Below, piece by piece: positions 12,761 to 25,700 of a DNA stretch of 64,000 nt; within the stretch, counting starts at the first letter, position 1; each line of letters begins with the position of its first letter. The stretch spans positions 56,937,239-57,001,238 of the forward strand of contig OV884012.1 in NCBI GenBank assembly GCA_930367205.1, written 5' to 3'. A program made the translations under genes and the position numbers. Source of the DNA: Acanthosoma haemorrhoidale. Taxonomy: Eukaryota; Arthropoda; Insecta; Hemiptera; Acanthosomatidae. A model generated the notes under the pieces. The model was not told the origin of the DNA. It was given only the letters and a program-made list of their open reading frames with translations, and searched no databases.

Positions 12761-13855
12761 TAGTATATCTACAATATTTAGTTTTTGCTTTTATTAGCTT
12801 ATTAGTTCCATGAGTATCTCCTTTGACCATATTGAGCTGGCAATAGTTTGTACTTTGGCAGAGTATGAAACCCAGAAGTTCAGCAACAAACTAGATATAA
12901 AAAGTATAAACTACCTAAAAGGTTTCTTTCTGAAATAGACGATGTGATACTATACGGTTTCCCTACTTCATAGGAAGCGAAGCCCAAGAAAAAACGCAAA
13001 TCTAGAATCCAACTATCAACGCTGGAACCATAGAATAAATTATCTCTACGCACAAGTGACTATTGAAACTACAAGATCGTTTTAAGAGATTGGCCGAGAA
13101 GATTGGAACGAGAAGATAATTTGTTAAGACAATATACTATTAATTCAAGTAAACTCAGTAAATAAGATCCCCAAGGATAGTCTTTCCTCAGGCAGGCCCG
13201 GCTCGGCTTACATCATTAGCTAAACAGCTTCCTTTACAATCGTGCTTATAGACACAATCTTGGGTTTTCTAAGCTTCATTACATTTCCTGGGTTCCAATT
13301 TACCCCCTTTTTCTTTTGTACCACCACCGCGGGATATTGTCCCAGACAGGGTTCCCACATGGGTCTGGTGGAATATGACTTCAGTGCCCACACTAAGACG
13401 ATTGAAAATTCTACTCCACTACACATTTTTGGATAGTATTTTGATTTTTAGATACACTGAACTATTCTACTTTCAAAGGTGTTTTATTTGTATTGAACAT
13501 TAAGACGGCTTTTCGCAACTATGATATCTAAGCGGTCTACACGAATGGTCTTACACGATCGGAATTAAAAAAGTATTGCACTCATTCTTAATCCTACAAT
13601 TCGTTTTAACACCAACAGTCTACAAGCACCCAAGTCATTCATAATAGTAATAGTGTGTTGAGGTGGTAAAGAAGAAAATTGGTAGTCACGATATTTTTAC
13701 TTATCCCTTGTTACCAAAGCAGTAGTGCTCGTTTTAAATAATTAGACCATCAAAAATAAATCAGTAAACAATAATTAATAATGTACATTAGTCTTGCTAA
13801 ATTCGGTTAAATGGAGTGGGTCGATTAAATGGAAAAATATATACGTATTATATAA
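12761..13855. other. Intergenic or intron sequence
   Basis: A GC-raised patch at 13,220-13,440 has opposing 64- and 68-codon frames and a CCACCACCGCGGGATATTG segment, but nothing recognisable. If the minus-strand exon at 13,856-13,975 is real, part of this stretch is its 3' UTR. No AATAAA on the minus strand stands out close to the stop. Confidence 0.35.
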
Positions 13856-13975
13856 TTAATATGTGATTCTCCTTACTTCGTCCATTCTGTTGCGGAACCT
13901 TCGCCTCAAGAAGATTGCCAAAATCATAGCGAACAAGAGAACACAGCCGCCCATTATCGCTAGCCGGTTCTCGAT
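13856..13975 (-). CDS. Last exon of a membrane protein (TM helix plus basic tail)
   Basis: On the minus strand a good acceptor (a T-rich tract ending in ACTGTTTCAG) is followed by 39 in-frame codons and TAA. The peptide starts IENRLAIMGG, continues with a hydrophobic helix (CVLLFAMILAIFL), then a strongly basic stretch (RRRFRNRMDEVRRITY) at the C-terminus. This is the usual layout of a single membrane anchor with a short cytoplasmic tail following the positive-inside rule. The exon is 120 nt and opens in phase 0. Upstream exons should lie above 13,976; I could not identify them. A different-frame ORF (13,848-14,048) overlaps it and ignores the splice site. No family is recognised. Confidence 0.5.
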   Translation of the reverse strand: MENRLAIMGGCVLLFAMILAIFLRRRFRNRMDEVRRITY

Positions 13976-15179
13976 CTGAAACAGTAAAAAAATACATTAA
14001 TATTAAATTTTGAAAGGTTTCATAACACATAAGGCAACGCAAATTCAATAAGTTAACGATGCCTCTACAAATTTATGACGGCTTAGATGTATAAAAATTT
14101 GTGAATGACTTGTAGAATATGTTTGAATTTGAATAAAGAAACTCACAAACTATGCTTTATTGTAAAAGTACGCAATAATAAACAGCAAATGCAATTCGAA
14201 AGTTACACAAAGACAATGGTGGGAGATAATTTTTCAGAACTCACAAATGACACAGATGCTGTTTTGTGAGTAATTAGTTTGGTTCAGGTGCAAACAATTT
14301 AAGATCGGCTTAGTTATTCGAACTGTTTGATTTGGATCAGTTTTGGTCAAGTAGAGCAAGGGTATATTTTAACCCCTACAGAATAAACCCGATATTTTAA
14401 TTCAATCTAAATAAGGATTGCTACGAAAAGCATTATCAAAGTATTCGAAAATTCAAAGATATTTCTAAAAACTAGAAAAAAAAAGAGCATTGGTTGGTCC
14501 ACACGTCTAAGGCTATTTTATTCAATATTCTATTTATCTATAATTTGTGATTATTAAAACGTTTTATAGTGACTGGAGTGCTTAAAAAAGAAATATAAAG
14601 TACTGTCTACCATTTTTCAAAACGATTGATTTACATCTGTGAAATGACGCGATAGGTCTCCAGACCACCCCTTGCACCGAGATAATCCTAACATTGCTTT
14701 CCAACCTTTAATTTGTCGATATTTTTACTCATTTAAAAAATGCAGTTTTCACAATAATAATTAAAACTAATTTTTTTTAAGATCCTTGGCCAACATACAT
14801 GGTAATACAACTGCAGGTTTTAGATTGTGGCAAAGCATAGTACAAGCAGCTGACAGTCGAGAGATATATGGTTCATTAGCATGTTTAAATTTTAGAGGTT
14901 ACTCCCTGGCCCTTCCCTCCTTGCTCAGTGAGGGAATGACCCTACACGACCTTTAATTTAAAAATAATTCAAAAAAAGTGAGGCAATTGATCCGAGAATC
15001 ATCTAGTTGTATTTTAGTTTATTTCTGACCACGTTACGATGCAATTAGTTATTATAAAAGTCCCCTGATATATTCTAACTGATTACTTGAGTTTACATCG
15101 TTCTGAGAAAACCACTTAAATACATAATTTAGAGTAACGGGAATTGAATGAGATCCAATAGGAGAGCATTGAGCGACAT

Positions 15180-15285
15180 CGTTCAATGAGCCGTGGCTCA
15201 GTAAGTAGCGCTCGGCAGCTTAGAAAGTGGGGCTGATTTAAAATTCAATTGGAAGGGCAATTAGTCGCAGGTTCGGACCGCCCTC
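15180..15285 (+). repeat. tRNA-like SINE or tRNA pseudogene remnant
   Basis: A GCCGTGGCTCAGTAAGTAGC segment near 15,191 resembles a tRNA 5' end and A box, and CAGGTTCGGACCGCC near 15,267 resembles a B box. The spacing, about 75 bp, is longer than in a functional tRNA and the acceptor arms do not pair. It is best read as a tRNA-derived SINE head or decayed tRNA copy. Confidence 0.35.
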
Positions 15286-16145
15286 TCGCCCTATCAACGG
15301 CCCGCTAAATTAATAAGCGTGTAATGAATAGACTTCTGTAGGGCTTCCAGTAATTGATCATTACGATAATCCACCCTTTTCATTTTCGGGACATATAAAA
15401 AACATTAAACTCCATCTGCTTTTGAAATGGGGATAAAAACAGATAAGATCCCTATGAATACTTCTGCACATAATGTACTTTAATACATATATGTATTTTT
15501 AAGTGAAAATATTGAAATCAATCCACCGTTGGGTCCTCCCAAGTTCGAAGAATCGCGACGAGTACGTTTTGAAAATATACCAGGCATGTAATGAAAAATA
15601 GCAAACACCAGTTATACTTTTTCTACTTTATTATTTTATTCTATCGCTGGGGTGACAAATTTGTTTCTCCTACTGAACAAAGAATCAATTGTAGTCGGTA
15701 AGGGAACGAGATAAATGGGTAACAGTAATATTTACGAAAATGTTAGTCATAGAAAATTTTCAAAAATCAATTTAGTTTTTTCTTATCCTCTTGTTATTAT
15801 AAATTATGTAAATAAGTATAGATTCTACATAAATGAATCTACTTACTGTAGGTCATTATGTATCCTGGTAGCTTGGCTACATTTTATACAATTTTTAATA
15901 ATTTTACATTGCGATTTGTGATTGTTACTTAGGTATAATGCACATTACAGATTCATTTCCTAAACACGTTTAAAAGTGATGAGGCTCATCTTATGAATCA
16001 TAGACTTAAATCTAACGACAAAATCTTAGCCTAATATTCCCCGACAGTCTTTTGCCATTGATGTGGGGAGGGTGGTGGGGTTATAGTATTAAATACTGGG
16101 TTGGTTAAGGTTAAATCTTTAAATATAATGTTTTTAAAGATCTGA

Positions 16146-16561
16146 TTTTTTTTTTTTTTTTTTTTTTTAAGCTCTCTAGTTAGAATATTCGGATGAGGGA
16201 TAAATATAAAATATTTAGGGTGATCGGATCCTTGTACTAGGAGGACCTGCTTGAAGGTGGTGTGAGAGGAGTAAGGAGTGTGGGAATCCTCGGTGGAGGT
16301 TGATTGTTACGGCACAGTGGTGAGAGTCCACTGGTGGCTGGGGCCAGAGTCTTCTCTAGGCATGTAGTGCAGTCGTAGTTAGTCTGACATCAGTGAGGGT
16401 GCCCCCTAGAGGCTTGTTGTTGGTGGGCCAAGCGCCGTGATGTCAACCATTTCTTTTGCTTTACTCGATCTTGTGAGTTGCCATCGTGCCGGTAGCGGTG
16501 GTGGTGTCATGTCTCGGAAGAGAGGGTTTAGACTGTGCTTCATCGAGTCGAAGAACTCGAT
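16146..16561 (-). mobile_element. Poly(A)-tailed repeat family, copy 2 (longest)
   Basis: About 416 bp on the minus strand, ending in a 23-base A-tail (T-run at 16,146-16,168 on the plus strand). It matches the copies at 12,498 and 45,148 and extends further 5'. That extra part carries an open 50-codon C-terminal coding stretch at 16,406-16,558, starting EFFDSMKHSLNPLFRD and ending ITALGPPTTSL before a TAG. So the family derives from a protein-coding, polyadenylated RNA and not from a tRNA or 7SL RNA. I do not recognise the protein end. The long, clean tail suggests this is the youngest of the three copies. Confidence 0.75.
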
Positions 16562-19500
16562 TTTTTGAATGGACTAGTGAAGCTCAATTGTTAAAGTAAG
16601 AGAACTATAAATAACGAGAAAGGGAAATGGTTGGAATGAATAAAGCTAATTAACATAGCATAAATAGTTATGTAGTTACCGGAATTGAGCTATCCCAAAT
16701 TAAGCGGTCAATTCTTGGTGCTTTATTAAGCAATACTGTGAAAGTTCGTCAGAGCACTCATCATCATTAACAGTAGCACCGGGGAGGAGAAATCCTTCTC
16801 CTAGGACCAACATGTCACTGTAATCCCTGGATGGAGCTCCTGGATTATGAGCGTGCAGATGTCCTTAGTCCTAATGGAAAGTCCGCCTCCTCAGACAGCT
16901 TTTTAATTGCAGATATGATGACCCTACATATACCAGACCGAGTAATGACCACCCGACTGTAGTCTGGCTCTTTACTAGGATAACTAATTACCAACAGCAA
17001 ATGCTGGTTATATCCGTTTATATATAACTTCTAGCCCTAACTCATACATGTAAAGCATATATTCTTGCTATCGTCATATATATAGTAAAATAAAACTCTA
17101 GGGAGGGTCTATGTGTGGTCAATTCAATCTCTTTAAAAACTTTTTAAACAATAACATTATCCCATTACTAAAATGCTTCAATGGGTCCCCGCAGTGAGGC
17201 TACTTTACCTACCCTAATCAAATCTCTATCATATAAAGTATATAATACATGTTTTCTAATGTTGCGCCCCGCTGTTTGTGCTCCCGTTTAGTACTGTGGG
17301 ATATCCTATTAGAAATCGCCATGCTTATTAAATAAAGTCCCTTTTCATCAAGGGGTTCCATCCCAAGACCTTCGAGTAATCGTGAAGATATGCTTACCGC
17401 AACACCATATGACTGAACTATAAAAACATCGCAGTTAAGGTTTGTCAACCCAATTGGTACATAAATGGTCTATTCTTATTTTAATGGTAAGTTTGAACTT
17501 TTAATCATGAGAGTAAACTTCCTAATTGTCAGTCGATATTTATTTATTTATATGAAGGGTTTATAGTGACAATAGTATTATAAATATTTAATAATTTCAT
17601 CCTTGAACTGTAATTATCTTCGCTACTTGAAAATCTTTGGGGAATCATTGACTCCATTAGGTTACTTTCCGCTAAATATCACGGCACCATAGACAACTTT
17701 TTAAACCTTATTTTTAATGAAAAATGCATTACTATCATACAAAAAAATAATAATGATTCTTACAATAGAAAATTGTAAATGTCAAATCATTTTTATAACA
17801 TCGCTACCAACAATTGTGACGAAAAATTATAGGTACTGGCAGATAAGTTCGAAGAAGAGACAGAGAGAAATGAAGAACAAGTTCTGACCACGATACTTTC
17901 CGGCTGCCTGCCGTACCACTAAGCAACTTCCTAAGTGCTGAGGAAGAAACTTAATAAAGCAGAAGAACTTTATAACTGAACTTCACATAGACCGTCGCAC
18001 TTTCAGATACATTAATACTTCTATAAATTAAATATAAAATACTACCCTATCAAGCTGCACGGCCACCTACCTGATTGTACAGGTTAATTTTTTACAACAT
18101 TTTCTGTGTGGTGGAATAGTTCGCATTTAGATTTGAACTATAAACCTTCTGAAATCTGAGTTGAGTGTCCATACTAGTATAGTGGCTCGACTGTCACACA
18201 AACAGGGATTTAGTTCCTATTTGAATTGAGTATCAAGTGAAAATGATGACGCAAGTGAAAAAAGCGTCATCAAAAAGACCTCTCTTCAAGTTGTTTTCTT
18301 CGGATAAAGTATAACGAAACGTACTAGGTGAAATGCAGCACATGCCAAGTGAGGATGGATCATGAGCAATCATGCTTGTCTAGGATGAATTTTATGAACA
18401 TATATTTAACGTGAGGTTATTCAATTGAAGGAGAAAGAACTATTATATGATATTTATCAGAGTTTTGGCAGGTAAACCCCTCCACCAGTACGGGCTTGCT
18501 GACAAACAGTATGATTGGGTATGGCCAATATTTTGACAGTGGAGCGTATCTCTGTATGCAAAACGTATTCAAGAAAAAAAATGAATGTATTCAGCGAACT
18601 GGGCTGGGAGAGATTGTGCTTTAACGTAGCAAACTGATAACCAAATTCTCTAGCTCTACCTTTGAATGTTCCGTATATCCCTTCAAGGTGCGAATATGCC
18701 ATTAAATATTATTATTGTGTTATTGACATGTCATCTTGTTTTCATGCTATTTTCTTAGTTTTCGTCTGATTTCGGTGAGATGGAGCTAAATATTACCCAA
18801 AGATCTAAAAAAGGGATTTTAAACTGCTGGTAAGTTATGTGAAACATAATATTGAGTGGTTTGTATATTAATGGTTAAGTAAACTGTATTTGGAAGAAAA
18901 ACACTGAGATACAAGATGATAATGCCGAAAAGTACGTGATAATTAAAGTACATGATAAGTACAAGGTTGGCCAGGACAGAAACATTTTAGGTTACGAACA
19001 AATTAATGGCTTGAGATTTAATAAAAAAGTAGGTAAACAGAGTGACTAATATGTTGACTGAAGATGAATCTAGTGATGAATGAAGCCAGGGTTGAATTTT
19101 GATTAAAGTTTAGGTAGACTTACTTGGAGTTAGATCCATGGATAAAAGTGGTCAGTTCATGGTGGATCTGTTATGATGCTGCTGGCCCAGCATTTTGTTG
19201 TTCTCTCCATCCTCCACCTGAAGGTTGAATGAAATCTACTCACTCATGGTGTAGAATAGTGAAGTAGAAAGGTGTCAACTATGAATGTGTATACACTGTG
19301 TTTGCTTCTGGTTCAGCCTGCAATCTGCTTAGTTATATGAGATGGAGGGGGTAGTGTAGTTCATGGAGCTGGCAGCAAATGGGTCTTCTTAGATATTTTT
19401 TCTCTTACTTCTCTAGTCGGCACTTGATTTTATAAGTGTCTTGAATACATGTTCAGAGGGAAGCGAATGATGACTTAACACCTCTACATTTATGAACCAA

Positions 19501-19689
19501 TCACTCATAACTATGGTATGGTGCTCCATTTGCAAAATTAACTATATTTAACTAAAACGAAGAAGCTTTAGAAAATCCACTAATTTGGGGAATTGCTTTC
19601 TACAGCAAAAAATCTCTCAAAAGATACATTCGTGAAAAAATAAAGATTGCTAAAAGAAATTGCTAAAGATAAAACTTGGTTAAACAATA

Positions 19690-19693
<4 letters not shown>

Positions 19694-19722
<29 letters not shown>
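19694..19722. repeat. (TA)n microsatellite
   Basis: Fourteen or so TA units without interruption. The short minus-strand frame across it owes its Tyr/Ile run to this repeat. Confidence 0.9.
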
Positions 19723-19724
<2 letters not shown>

Positions 19725-22700
19725 TTAAAGTCAGGAGTATGACTGTATTGTAAATAAATACGATCATGGGATGCAAACAACCTAATAATAATAAAGTTAT
19801 TCTTTCTCTTAAGCCCAAGTGTGTCAGTTCGTTTCCCTCTGGAGATTAACTATATATATATATTTTGAACAAGGCAAGGATACAGGAACATTTTATAACA
19901 ATTTAGTAACAAGTTGAATCCACTGTCTTCCCTACTCAAGTAACGGTTGGTGAAGCTTAGGGTGGGCGAGAGCTTTTAAGTTTTTGTCTTACAATAGTAG
20001 TGTTTCACAGAGAGGAACTAACGTGTAGAATCTAGTGAGAGATAACTATTTAAAAAAGTGCTGACTCCATCGGTACTACGTAATTTAACACCCAACTTTA
20101 GAACGAGATAAGAACTGGTTAAAATGCTACCTTGTGACTCGGAGGACTAGAACAAGATATAAAGATTACAGAGAGTCCATGGGGGAATGGTTTGCTAAAA
20201 GAATTGCGAGGAAGTTAGTTGGATCGGAGAGTTGGAAAGCCTTTTAACAATACCATCAGGGCTGAGGACTTAATTCTATCGAAGAGTATGGCCTCATACT
20301 CATCCCGTTTGAGGACTCTAACATTCTCGTCCTGACTCCGTCTAACTCTTCACTTATTGGATCCGCAGATCTAAACTTGCCTAAAAATGGGTTTAACATC
20401 AGAGGGGACATGCTATCAGATCTACTACAAAAACTTTATGAGATGTTACTCAAATAAAAATCAATTTTGGGACCTTATGGAGAGCACAAGTCTTTAGGCC
20501 TTTTTAGGGAAGTGAAGTGAGTTTAACATGCTTCAGTAAACTTATACGAAGCATAATTCAGGAAGCATAATGACGCATAATTCAGGAACCTGTTTTAATA
20601 ATTAGATACTATAAACCGTTATTATACCTTAACATATTTCTGAACGGATAAAGGATGAAAAACGTCCTATAAAAATATTAAAAACACCATTGCACACACA
20701 TTTATTGTTTAAGGTTAAAATAAAGAATCAGATAAAACTTGGTTAACCAATAAATAAATGAGTTCCATATTAGAATTAAGTACCAATATGGAACAAATAA
20801 AATCATAGAATAGCATTTCATCAGGTAGCATAATATCCATGACCCTAATTAATAAACCACGAGATAGGTCCAAAGTGAATTACTTTAAATAATTGATAAA
20901 TATAATAAATGATTTCAAAAATGTTTATTAATTTTCAAAATATTTCACAACTTTTATGTGTGCCATTGTAGCCATTATGTTTACTATGGAAAGTATATAC
21001 GGGTGTAGAACTGTTTGCCAAATGAGTCATGCAATGGAACTGTTGAAACGGGAGAATGAATTGCAAAGTGTAAAGAGATTTTTCAGCTGTGTCCTAAAAC
21101 CTCTTTGTGCAAAGGGACTACGGACGTGCTTACGTAGTGGGCCTTTCCGGTTTTTATTTTTTTCATTTGAACTCCAGTTGAGTGTTTCTGAAATTTGTCA
21201 TGTTTGTATCTCAATTATCTGAATAGTTGTTGAATGAAAGCAACTAAGTAGGACCCTCTGGAGGTTATTAGAGACAAATAGGGTTCTATATAACCCTCTA
21301 GAAGACTGTTTAAATGCATATAACTCAGTCTTGATAGTAACTTCTTGAAATTTGTAGAAAGGATCCAACATTTTCGGGAACGCTCTTTTCAGCGGATAAC
21401 GTGAAGAGATTGAAACTTCCAATGAGACTTACATGCTTGATGATGATGAACTAGTCACAAGGGCAGTCGATTACAGGATCGGGCATGATTTATATTTACA
21501 AAGCCATGACTACAATAGGCGAAGATAGACAAGTCACAATAATTACAAATTAAATATGTATAGATTATTTAAAAATATTCTTTATAAAATATACTGCTAA
21601 GAGTCATTGCAAGTATCATAAAAAATATTTGCTCGAATAAATTAGTTTAAATAAACAAATAGAAAAACACGTTTTTGAAGGAGGCTTGAAATAATTGTAA
21701 GATTTCGTTTGGTCGGGAGCGATTTGAAAATGCCGGAATAAAAATAAGTATCTTGAATGATAATTTTTAATTTTAAATTGTCTCCCAAGTCTGCCCGGCT
21801 GCCCCACCCTTACCAAGGAGATTAACAAAGAATTTGAAGGATTATAGTGGTTGTTAACTGTATTAAAGCTGAAACTTTAAAGCCATGTCTTAGCGTAAGA
21901 TCACACTGGGTTTGTACAGTAGCTATGAAATACACTTTAATGTATGGCCTTATGTATATTGAAGGAAAGACTACTTTCTATGTTTTACAGTTACCAGCAT
22001 GCTCTACAGAATACAGATTACAACCATGGGCAAAGAGTCTAAAATTAGAAGCACCACAATCCGTGATTACAGCCAGTGTGGCCGAGAGAGGTTTCCCACT
22101 GTCAGATTGCCGTGCTCTGGGCTGTGTCACGTACTTCATCGGTCACACTCCGCGAATGTGATTTCCAATTAGTCAACAAATCCGATACTTTGGGTCCAGA
22201 GCTAAATCTGAGTTTCAACTTAAAGCTCACGTCTCAATTTATTGTAACCAAGAAATGCAACTTAAATTACAATTAAAAGATAAATCGTTATTAAAAAGGC
22301 GAGTGCAAAAAAACAATCAGGGTCAATTTTGTCTTGAGTTATAGTACGGAGATTCAAATTTATGGATGTGCTAAGAAAGCTAACTAACATCAAGGCTAGA
22401 TTCTTCTTACGTGTATCATTTTTGTATGATATTGTACCCTTTACACTGGGATCAAATCATAATAAATAAATACAGAAAAAAATTGGTTTAGGAACATGAG
22501 TCCCTTTCAATATCCACTGTTTTTCAATGTAATATTTTAAATCAATGACAAAAACGGCCAAAAACAAAAATGTAACAAGGGTATGCTCAACAACATATTA
22601 CGTTACCCTCGACACTAGAAACAAAACAGCCAACGATACAACAAAAACTTTACATCCAGGATTCAAAACAAAATAGAGTGCTGTAGACTGACAAAGGCTA

Positions 22701-24049
22701 CAACTAGACTCGAAAAAATTATGTACTCACATATTTAGGCACAATTTCTGGTAAATTAAGAAATATAATTCGGATAACTGGTTTCAGCGGGTCCTGTAAA
22801 AGTTGCTCTTAACATTGTCGCTTGCACTAAAAGCCAAGTTCAGTTCAAACATAGATGGTGGTATAGTTTTTGACTAAGTTTATTTCATATTTTTATGTTT
22901 ATCTCTTTATATCCATGTTTAATGCACCACTATAAGATGGCAGCTTACAGCAGTAGAAAACGTACTGTCAAAAAAAGTATGCAGTGCATAGTCTATTTTA
23001 GCAACAATGTATTTTTATATGAAATGTCCGAGGCTTCAGTTTACTATGCAGCCCCGGGCATAGTACTGCTTATAAATGCTCAAAGCATAGCGCAGCTTGG
23101 TTCAGTGAATTTTTGTCGTGATCTACAAACTCTAAATGACCTTCTTGAGAATTACTTCTTGTCGAGAGTTGTGATATCTTTTCGATTTTTGGCTAAAATA
23201 AGAATACTTTCCTGCATACCTCTGCATAAGTTCTGTTAACTTCTTTTTTTGTTAATATTCCAATTGTTATTGCCAAATCAACAACTATGTATATTTTTAT
23301 TTAGGGTAGTATAGGATTTTAGTAAGACAAAATTTATCTCTCATGAATAAGGGGAAAGAGAAAGAGAGAGAGTAAGTGTGTAAATTGGCATATTCTTTGC
23401 TTTATACTAATTTAAAAAAGACGATTTGTAATCACTTCTAACATTAACGCGGTATGAACAAAATAATAATATTTATTTTAAAATTTTAGAGTTAATGACT
23501 AAATCAAGTCACAGCTTACAATCCATTGAAAATTTAAAGTTATGTTACCCAAGGTATTTCAATAAATATAGTTTTGAGAACTCAACCAATTTTAATAACA
23601 TAGACGGAATAAGTGACATTTAAATTCATTTCTTGTTTTCCATTTACACGCCTATTCACACTAAAAAAAATTAATTTTACTATAAAAAAAATATAATAAT
23701 GTTAAGGACACTGATCTACCGATATAAAAATCAGCTGGTTTTATAATTTTATAGATATTGGTTCCTGTTATACACCCACTCCCTCGTAAAAATAAATTAC
23801 TATAATACTTCAAACATAATTGTGTTTCAACTTACAACTCCCCTTCATCTATTTTCGCTAATTATCTCTACTAATACGCTGCTTTTGCGTAAGGCTTTTA
23901 AGTTACTTAAAGTTATATCACTCGAAAGTTCCTAGCTACATTAATTTCATCAAATATAAATGTATTTTATCTTGACGAGGAAAAAGCCTAGAGATTTATT
24001 GACACAACACTGAAAAGAGTTGCTAAACGCAGCTAGATAACAAAACGAA

Positions 24050-24380
24050 CAAATGGCAGTTTTCCGTGCAGATGACGTCATGACTTCCCCGAAAGGATAT
24101 AAGACTATTTAGTTCTAAGGTATTAGATTCAGGGCACCCCGAGTACTTATCAGCCCCTTATCTCGAACAGCGATCGTCTCCTTTGAAGGACACAGTTAAT
24201 CAGTGCCATCATCGCCAGAGATATTTACCCGGGGATGACCCATCGGATTAGCCACACCCGGCAGTTGGGGTTATCGAGTTAGAGCAGGCCTCTGATTGGC
24301 CGGTTTGACACAACAGTGGGGGGGAGGGGTAGCTTTAATTAAGCTATATCTGATTCGACAGTTGGCCACTTCATCTGTAC
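24050..24380. promoter_or_regulatory. Candidate regulatory patch with CRE palindrome
   Basis: A GC-raised island inside very AT-rich DNA. It contains the perfect ATGACGTCAT palindrome at 24,072-24,081, the consensus site for CREB/ATF-type bZIP factors, and CTGATTGGCCGG near 24,292, which includes an inverted CCAAT box. No ATG-headed frame or donor starts nearby, so an enhancer or non-coding first exon is as likely as a promoter. The assignment rests on motifs and composition only. Confidence 0.25.
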
Positions 24381-25695
24381 CGTAGTGAAAATGAGTTTTC
24401 CCAGTTCATTTTGTGTGCGAACAAAAATGTACAAACAAATTATTAAGACTTGATCTCAAGTTCATACAAAGGAATTCAGGCGATATGAAATTAATTTACT
24501 CAATTTTATAAATAAACTTTTTCAAATAAATGATATTGTCGATAGTTTTCAATCGTACATGGTCGATCTATAATCAATGACTCCATTACATTACACTTAA
24601 AAGCAAGAATGAATTGGGACGGATCAGTAAATAAGAAGCATACACATGATACTATAGATCAAATTCATCCATGTCACTAGTCAACCGAAGTTGATAGCAA
24701 CTTCTGATCTCACACCTAAAATAGTAATTTTAAATTTAGCGATGCAACAGTAAACAATTATATTAATAAAACTAATATAATATATATAAAAATAGTACAA
24801 TATATAAAATATAATAATAATCTAATCTTCAAATAGAACTACCGTACAAAGTATCATGACTCTAAAAACACACTGCTTGAGTTAGAGTTAAGATGTTAAT
24901 GGCAGCTTTAAAAGATTTTTTAAATTACATTTCAGGATGTTGAGATATTTAATTTGATACCCTAATCAAAATATAGAAATAATATATTATTTTTAAACCG
25001 ACTAATTAATTAATAATGACAATCACGGATTACGGAGAATACCATATGTTTCATCTATTATATCGTCAATACAAATGCTAACTTACGAACATAATAAATC
25101 GCAATTTTTTTTTACGCAAAATTTTATCACAAACCAAGGAATGCATTTTGAAAATACGTAAAGAATGGACAACATCAGACCTATAACGAAGAAAATCGAC
25201 ACAAGGGGCGATTTCGTAATCGAAAATAAAACTGTTTTTTGGTTCTCCTAAAAACGTGCACTTTTCCTATTCGCAAGTTTGTGTCAAGTTGTATCGATGA
25301 TATCAAATAGGGTATGGTTTTAAAAAAAAAAAAAACTTATTAACAAAAAAATATATTTTACACATTGCTATGCTAATAAGTTTTCTGCACATTTATCGAC
25401 TTATATCTCATGAGTTCTAGTCACTCGAAAATATCCAGTCATCTTTCGTGGAATAAACGAAAATAATCATCATAATTCGTGGAATAATTTGTATGTATAT
25501 TATTCGGTTAGTGCCCATTTCGGATAGATATATTTAAATAAATGCTCCCCTGTATCCCCACAATATAGTTCACGTTAAATAAATATTTGTTTAGACTTGA
25601 TTTTTTTTTGGGATGGCAAAATCTGCCTGATTTTTTTTCTTTGATTCATGAATAATGAGAATCGCTTCAACAGAATCCTTCAATAATATTTTATA

Positions 25696-25700
25696 CTGTG
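25696..25700. repeat. Target-site duplication (left), CTGTG
   Basis: Five bases directly left of the solo LTR, identical to 26,627-26,631 on its right. Confidence 0.85.

Larger units (their letters stand above)
16562..25695. other. Large gene-poor stretch
   Basis: No gene I can support. Several 60-115 codon frames (17,218-17,448 minus; 18,457-18,702 minus; 20,956-21,222 plus; 21,847-22,161 plus; 22,895-23,239 plus) show no known motif, no repeat match elsewhere in the window and no good splice pair. An AT dinucleotide run lies at 19,694-19,722. The patch 24,050-24,380 stands out by GC and motif content and is listed separately. Part of this may be introns of the gene ending at 13,856. Confidence 0.4.

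Noticed and set aside
15180..15285. Functional tRNA gene
   Set aside because: A and B boxes are too far apart and the stems do not pair.
18457..18702. 81-codon minus frame as a gene
   Set aside because: No motif, promoter, splice sites or second copy were seen.
23350..23375. Short GA-rich run as a possible GAGA-factor site
   Set aside because: Only a few units, with no promoter context.
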